From NCBI GenBank assembly GCA_963693105.1, contig OY843752.1:1736001-1800000 (forward strand): DNA of 64,000 nt, written 5' to 3'. The notes beneath the pieces were generated by a model. That model worked only from the letters and a program-made list of their open reading frames with translations. It made no database searches and was not told the DNA's origin. The position numbers and the translations under genes were made by a program. This document shows, one piece after another, positions 59,769 to 64,000 of this stretch; the first letter of the stretch is position 1, and every line of letters starts with the position of its first letter. The stretch comes from Oxydemutator sp963693105. GTDB lineage: Bacteria > Pseudomonadota > Gammaproteobacteria > Poriferisulfidales > Oxydemutatoraceae.

Positions 59769-61097
59769 ATGCTGCAAAGCACTCCACTACTGAAAACAGC
59801 CCGGCGTTTCGCGCTGACGCCCGGTCTGAAGCAATCGCTGCGACTTCTGCGGCTGTCCGGCGCCGACTTGCGCGAGGAAGTCCGCAATGTGCACGAATCC
59901 AACCCGCTGCTGGAGGCGGACAACACCGACCCCTGCGAGGCGCAGGCGTTCTTCCCGGGCGCCGCCGCGGGCGCGCAAACCGGCGACGCGCTCGATTGCA
60001 TCGCCGCCGACGACGGCGGCTTGTCCGAACACCTGTCGCGGCAAATCACGCTGCTCGGCCTCGATGAACGCCGCCACGCCGCCGCCACGGCCGTCATCGA
60101 GGCGCTGGACGACGACGGCTACCTGCGCCAACCGCTGCAGGTACTGCAACAACATTCCGGCGCGCGCGCGCCGCTGCAAACGGAAGACATGGAGGCGGCC
60201 CTGCGTCTGGTGCAGGAACTCGACCCGGCCGGATGCGGCGCGCGTTCGCTTGCGGAATGTCTGTCCGCGCAACTCGCGCAGTGCGCCGACGACGAACCCG
60301 CCGCCGCACTGGCAAAGACCATCGCCGGGAAACACCTCGAAACGCTGGCGGCGCACGACCGCGCGGCATTGCGGCGCGCGTGCGGCTGCAGCGGCGCCGA
60401 ACTCGACGCCGCGGTCAAACTGATACGCTCGCTGAACCCCAGGCCCGGCTCGCAAATCGGCGGCGCCGCGCCGGTGTACGTGATTCCCGACCTGATTGCG
60501 ACCCGCGACAACCGCGGCGGCTGGAAACTGGAACTCAATCCGAACCTGCTGCCGAAACTCTCGGTCAAGAGAAGTTACGCGCAACTGCTGAAAAAAAGCG
60601 GCGCCGCGCAGGACCGCGAGTATCTGAAAAACTGCCTGCGGGAAGTACACCAGTTGATATACGGCGTCAGGAGCCGCAATGACACGCTGCTCAAGGTCGG
60701 GCGCGCGATACTCGACTGGCAGCACGGCTTCATCCGCCACCGCGAGCAGGGGCTGAAGCCGCTGACGGCGCAGCGCATCGCGCAACAACTGTCTGTGCAC
60801 GAATCCACCGTGTCGCGCGCGACCCGCGAAAAGTACATGATGACGCCCGCCGGGCTGTACGAGCTGAGGTATTTTTTCTCCAGCCGTCTCGGCGGCGAGA
60901 ACGGCCATTCGTCGGCGGCGGCGAAGGCGAAAATCCGCGATCTGTTGTCCGCCGAGGACAGCGCCACGCCGTTGAGCGACCGCCAGATTGCCGAGCAGCT
61001 CAACCGCCGGGGAGTCCGCATCGCGCGGCGCACGGTCGCCAAATACCGCGAAAGCATGAGAATTCCGGTATCTTCCGTTCGGCGCGCAATGCAATAA
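59769..61097 (+). CDS. rpoN: RNA polymerase sigma-54 factor
   Basis: 442 residues. Region I begins LLKTARRFALTPGLKQSLRLLRLSGADLREEV and ESNPLLEAD, the activator-interaction part. The core-binding and DNA-binding domains follow, with the helix-turn-helix LTAQRIAQQLSVHESTVSRATREKYM. The RpoN box ARRTVAKYRE lies at about 419-428 and recognises the -24 element. It is shorter than the E. coli protein, mostly in the acidic region II. It heads the rpoN-hpf-ptsN-hprK-rapZ cluster. There is no ribosome site directly before the ATG (ACTATAACA), so initiation may be weak. Confidence 0.95.
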   Translation: MLQSTPLLKTARRFALTPGLKQSLRLLRLSGADLREEVRNVHESNPLLEADNTDPCEAQAFFPGAAAGAQTGDALDCIAADDGGLSEHLSRQITLLGLDERRHAAATAVIEALDDDGYLRQPLQVLQQHSGARAPLQTEDMEAALRLVQELDPAGCGARSLAECLSAQLAQCADDEPAAALAKTIAGKHLETLAAHDRAALRRACGCSGAELDAAVKLIRSLNPRPGSQIGGAAPVYVIPDLIATRDNRGGWKLELNPNLLPKLSVKRSYAQLLKKSGAAQDREYLKNCLREVHQLIYGVRSRNDTLLKVGRAILDWQHGFIRHREQGLKPLTAQRIAQQLSVHESTVSRATREKYMMTPAGLYELRYFFSSRLGGENGHSSAAAKAKIRDLLSAEDSATPLSDRQIAEQLNRRGVRIARRTVAKYRESMRIPVSSVRRAMQ

Positions 61098-61102
61098 CAC
61101 AA

Positions 61103-61108
61103 TATAAT
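61103..61108 (+). promoter_or_regulatory. Candidate -10 box before hpf
   Basis: A perfect TATAAT just after the rpoN stop; no good -35 at 17 nt. A strong AAGGAGGAGC ribosome site (from about 61133) precedes the hpf ATG, so the downstream genes may have their own promoter. Confidence 0.35.
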
Positions 61109-61143
61109 CATCCCGTCAGGGCAACAAAACGCAAGGAGGAGCA

Positions 61144-61467
61144 ATGCAAGTTCAGATTTCAGGACAACACTTTCACATCACCGAGGCCATCGAGCAGCAC
61201 GTGCAGGAAAAACTGGCGCGTCTGAAAAAGCACTTCGACCATGTCGTCAATATCCACGTCGTTCTCAAGGTGCAGAAAAACCAGCACATCGCCGAGGCGA
61301 CAATACACGTCAAGCATCACGACATCTTCGCCGAAGCCCATTCCGGGGACATGTACACCACCATCGACACGCTGGCGCATAAACTCGACCGCCAGATCGT
61401 CAAGCACAAGGAGAAAATCAAGGACCACCATAACCAGGAAAGCGCACACTACCAACCCACCAGGTAG
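61144..61467 (+). CDS. hpf: Ribosome hibernation-promoting factor, short form
   Basis: 107 residues. MQVQISGQHFHITEAIEQHV and LKKHFDHVVNIHVVLKV match the N-terminal HPF/YfiA domain, with HDIFAEAHSGDMYTTIDTLAHKLDRQIVKHK at the ribosome-binding end. The C-terminal extension of long HPF is missing, as in gammaproteobacteria. It promotes 70S dimer formation in stationary phase. Position after rpoN is conserved. Confidence 0.93.
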   Translation: MQVQISGQHFHITEAIEQHVQEKLARLKKHFDHVVNIHVVLKVQKNQHIAEATIHVKHHDIFAEAHSGDMYTTIDTLAHKLDRQIVKHKEKIKDHHNQESAHYQPTR

Positions 61468-61473
61468 GCCGGG

Positions 61474-61935
61474 ATGCACTTCAGCCATTATCTGACCACC
61501 GCGCAAATCCGGCTGCTCGATTCAATCAGCAGCAAGAAAAAAACGCTCGAAGCGCTGTCTGAATTGCTGACATCGCAAAACGGCGCGCTGGAGGCAAACC
61601 GGATTTTCAGCCGGTTGTTCGAGCGCGAGCAAATGGGAAGCACCGCAATCGGCCACGGCACGGCGATTCCGCACTGCCGTGTCAGCGGCCTCGACAGGCC
61701 GCTCGTGGCGTTGCTGCGGGTTGACAGCGGCATAGACTACGACGCCGCCGACGGCCTGCCGGTGCGGCTGTTTTTCGCGCTGCTGGTGCCGGAAGACGCC
61801 ACCCAGATGCATCTGGATCTGCTCGCCGGGCTGGCGACGCAGCTGAACGAGCCGGTTTTCGTCCGCCGCCTGCTGGAGGCGGGCAACGCGGAGGAAATAC
61901 TCGGCCTTCTGAAACAGGGAGAACAGGCGCAATGA
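61474..61935 (+). CDS. ptsN: PTS IIA-Ntr component
   Basis: 153 residues. The phosphorylated histidine is H67 in STAIGHGTAIPHCRVSGL; the fold continues with RLFFALLVPEDATQMHLDLLAGLA. It relays phosphate in the nitrogen PTS and regulates potassium transport and sigma-54-linked functions. It starts 6 nt after hpf and overlaps hprK by 4 nt (ATGA). Confidence 0.93.
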   Translation: MHFSHYLTTAQIRLLDSISSKKKTLEALSELLTSQNGALEANRIFSRLFEREQMGSTAIGHGTAIPHCRVSGLDRPLVALLRVDSGIDYDAADGLPVRLFFALLVPEDATQMHLDLLAGLATQLNEPVFVRRLLEAGNAEEILGLLKQGEQAQ

Positions 61936-62873
61936 ACGATTCCCTGACCGTGGCCGAACTCTACAACAAACTGAGCGACCAGCTGGAACTGGAGTGGATT
62001 GCCGGCAAGAGCGGCGCCGACCGGAAATTCATCCAGGCGCAGGAAAATTCGCAAATCGGAATCGCCGGTTATTTCAACCCGATCCACTCAAGCCAGGTAC
62101 ACATCGTGGACAAGGTGGAAATGAACCACCTGCACAAACTGGAGGCGGACATGCTCGAAGTCGCCCTTGAAAAGCTGTTCAGCAAGACCTGCCTCGCGGT
62201 CATCATCACCAACGGCCAGCAGCCGATACGGCAGATGCGCGAACGCGCCGACGCCAACCACACCGGCCTGTTCACTTCGGACACGCCGGGCGAGCACATC
62301 GTCAACGACCTGCGCTACCTGCTGGCGCGCGCGCTGGCCGAGAAAGTCACGATGCACGGTGTTTTCATGGAAGTGACGAGCATCGGCGTGCTGCTGACGG
62401 GGGAAAGCGGCGTCGGCAAGAGCGAACTCGCACTCGAACTGATTACGCGCGGACACCGCCTGATTGCCGACGACGCGCCGGTTTTCACGCGCATCGCGCC
62501 CGACATCATCGAGGGCAGGTCGCCGCCCGTCATCCAGGACTTTCTCGAAGTGCGCGGACTCGGCATTCTCAATATCCGCAAGATGTACGGCAACAGCGCC
62601 ATCAAGCAGGGCAAATACCTGAAGCTGATCATCCACTTCGAGACCCGGCACCCGGGCAAGAGCGCCGACGGAGACCGGCTCGCCAGCATCCGCGAGACCA
62701 GGGACGTGCTCGGGCTGTCGATGCCGGTGTTCAAATTGCCGGTGGCGCCGGGGCGCAACCTCGCTGTCATGGTCGAGGCCGCGGTGCGCAACCACCTGCT
62801 GCGGCTCGACGGCGACTACACCGAGGAGGAAATCACCGAGCGTCAGAAATCCTTCATGGACCAGGCGTCGTGA
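61932..62873 (+). CDS. hprK: HPr kinase/phosphorylase
   Basis: 313 residues. Walker A GESGVGKS at 157-164, catalytic H142 in VTMHGVFMEVTSIGVLL, and the family signature LEVRGLGILNIRKMYG. It phosphorylates a serine of HPr/NPr. Enteric bacteria lack it, but several other gamma- and betaproteobacteria have it beside ptsN. Together with EIIA-Man downstream it gives this organism a regulatory PTS. It overlaps ptsN and rapZ by 4 nt. Confidence 0.95.
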   Translation: MNDSLTVAELYNKLSDQLELEWIAGKSGADRKFIQAQENSQIGIAGYFNPIHSSQVHIVDKVEMNHLHKLEADMLEVALEKLFSKTCLAVIITNGQQPIRQMRERADANHTGLFTSDTPGEHIVNDLRYLLARALAEKVTMHGVFMEVTSIGVLLTGESGVGKSELALELITRGHRLIADDAPVFTRIAPDIIEGRSPPVIQDFLEVRGLGILNIRKMYGNSAIKQGKYLKLIIHFETRHPGKSADGDRLASIRETRDVLGLSMPVFKLPVAPGRNLAVMVEAAVRNHLLRLDGDYTEEEITERQKSFMDQAS

Positions 62874-63769
62874 GGATCGTCATTATCAGCGGCCTGTCCG
62901 GCGCCGGAAAATCGGTGGCGCTGCACACGCTCGAAGACCACCAGTTTTACTGCATCGACAACCTGCCGCTGGGGTTTTTCGGCGATTTCATCAGCGCCAT
63001 CGTCGGCGGCGAGGTGTCGCCCGGCCAGAACATCGCCGTCAGCGTGGACGCGCGCAGCCTGCACACGCCCAGGGCCGACTTCAGGGCGGCGCTCGAACAA
63101 CTGGAGCAGGCCGGCATCGAAACCGACGTGCTGTTCATCAACGCCGACAGGGAAACCCTGCTGCGCCGCTACAGCGAGACGCGGCGGCCGCACCCGATGG
63201 CGGTTTACCAGCCGGACAAGACGCTCGAAGAACACATCGAGAACGAAAAGGAACTGCTCAACGACATCCTGATGAGCGCCACCATGAAAATTGACACCGC
63301 CAACCTCAACCAGAACCAGTTGAAGGAGCTCGTCTCCCACCATCTGTGCCTCGGCAAGACGGCGTTGTCGGTGCTGCTCCAGTCGTTCGGCTACAAAAAC
63401 GGGGTGCCGGCCAATTCGGATTACGTGTTCGACGTGCGCTGTCTGCCCAACCCCTACTGGCAGCCCGAATTGCGCCACTACACCGGCAAGGACGAGCAGG
63501 TCATCCGCTTTCTCGACGGCGACAGGCGTTGCAGCGGGATGCTCGACGACATCAGCCGCTTTCTGCGCGCGTGGCTGCCGCAATTCAGTTCCGACGCGCG
63601 CAGTTACCTGACGGTTTCCGTCGGCTGCACCGGCGGACGCCACCGCTCGGTTTACATGGTCGAAAAACTCTACCAACAGCTGCGCGGCGAAACGCTGACG
63701 GTGCAATGCGCCGTCACCCGGCAACACCGCGACCTTGCGGAAAAACGGGTTGCCGCCGACGCATCGTGA
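62870..63769 (+). CDS. rapZ: RNase adapter protein RapZ
   Basis: 299 residues from GTG. Walker A GLSGAGKSVALHTLED and FYCIDNLPLGFF in the N-terminal half; the C-terminal sensor domain shows DVRCLPNPYWQPELRHYTGKD, then VGCTGGRHRSVYMVEKLYQQL. In E. coli RapZ guides RNase E to sRNAs that control glucosamine-6-phosphate synthase, which links it to the rne gene in this window. It overlaps hprK by 4 nt (GTGA). Confidence 0.94.
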   Translation: MRIVIISGLSGAGKSVALHTLEDHQFYCIDNLPLGFFGDFISAIVGGEVSPGQNIAVSVDARSLHTPRADFRAALEQLEQAGIETDVLFINADRETLLRRYSETRRPHPMAVYQPDKTLEEHIENEKELLNDILMSATMKIDTANLNQNQLKELVSHHLCLGKTALSVLLQSFGYKNGVPANSDYVFDVRCLPNPYWQPELRHYTGKDEQVIRFLDGDRRCSGMLDDISRFLRAWLPQFSSDARSYLTVSVGCTGGRHRSVYMVEKLYQQLRGETLTVQCAVTRQHRDLAEKRVAADAS

Positions 63770-63776
63770 GCGCCTC

Positions 63777-64000
63777 ATGTCCACGGCCATCCTGCTGATT
63801 ACCCACGACAAGGTGGGCGAGGACCTGCTCGCGGTGGCGGCGGAGATGGTGCGCCCGTTGCCGACCGAAACGCGCGCGCTGTCGGTGCCGTTCTCGTGCA
63901 GCCCGGAGGAGATCTTCGAACGGATGCAGCGCCTGTGCGATGAAATGGACGGCGGCGACGGCGTGCTGGTGCTGACCGACCTCTACGGCGCGACGCCGTG
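63777..64000 (+). CDS. PTS EIIA component, mannose family (cut by the right edge)
   Basis: The first ~74 residues are visible: MSTAILLITHDKVGEDLLAV, where the histidine of ITHD is the phosphorylation site of EIIA-Man proteins, then LPTETRALSVPFSCSPEEIF and DGVLVLTDLYGATP, the conserved dimer-core strand. It starts 7 nt after rapZ. Standalone EIIA-Man proteins in such rapZ clusters are regulatory, with HPr/NPr usually next; that would lie outside the window. Confidence 0.88.
   Translation, partial: MSTAILLITHDKVGEDLLAVAAEMVRPLPTETRALSVPFSCSPEEIFERMQRLCDEMDGGDGVLVLTDLYGATP

Noticed and set aside
61080..61096. Sigma-54 promoter before hpf
   Set aside because: GGCGCGCAATGCAA looks roughly like a -24/-12 element, but the GG-to-GC spacing is wrong.

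Overview
This window comes from a GC-rich bacterial chromosome, most likely an uncultured gammaproteobacterium. The evidence is a set of housekeeping blocks in gammaproteobacterial order: dnaX-recR; queA-tgt-yajC-secD-secF; hisI-yidD-cysS-rne with rluC beyond; maf/yceD-rpmF-plsX-fabH; uvrC-pgsA followed by tRNA-Gly, tRNA-Cys and tRNA-Leu; and kdsC/rpoN-hpf-ptsN-hprK-rapZ-EIIA(Man). Several blocks carry lineage-specific insertions. Many genes overlap by 4 nt (ATGA or GTGA), so the genome is compact outside its accessory regions.

Layout: 1-3.2 kb is the N-terminal part of a secreted Calx-beta repeat protein on the minus strand, divergent from a VapB/VapC-type toxin-antitoxin pair (3.35-4.0 kb). 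From 4.0 to 11.5 kb lies an accessory region. It holds a gene remnant cut by an IS481-family fragment, a full IS481-family element, a minus-strand array of small coiled-coil/one-membrane-segment proteins separated by a repeated GC-rich hairpin element (part of it tandemly duplicated), a HEPN-domain gene beside a Panacea-domain gene, and a two-gene DUF5678-like/retropepsin-like cassette bracketed by two 222-bp direct copies of the dnaX promoter and 5' end. Then come dnaX-recR (11.6-14.2 kb), a small tandem duplication at the recR/sulfotransferase junction, a sulfotransferase and an exostosin-like glycosyltransferase, the queuosine and Sec genes (16-22 kb), and hisI-yidD-cysS-rne (22-26.8 kb).

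From 26.9 to 43.1 kb a single 5,405-residue secreted protein of PKD-like and Calx-beta repeats occupies the interval between rne and rluC. A subtilisin-like protease with Calx-beta-type repeats sits in the same way between maf and yceD. Both proteins end in nearly the same short C-terminal motif, so I infer a shared surface or secretion route.

The rest (48-64 kb) is lipid, fatty-acid and ribosomal genes, DNA repair (a family-5-like uracil-DNA glycosylase and UvrC), three tRNAs, a type II NADH dehydrogenase fused to a cyclic-nucleotide-binding-like domain, two glycosyltransferase-25-like paralogues (the second frameshifted), an outer-membrane beta-barrel protein, kdsC, and the nitrogen-PTS regulatory cluster, which runs off the right edge. 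No rRNA, CRISPR array or integrase was seen. All assignments come from reading the sequence by eye; no database search was run.
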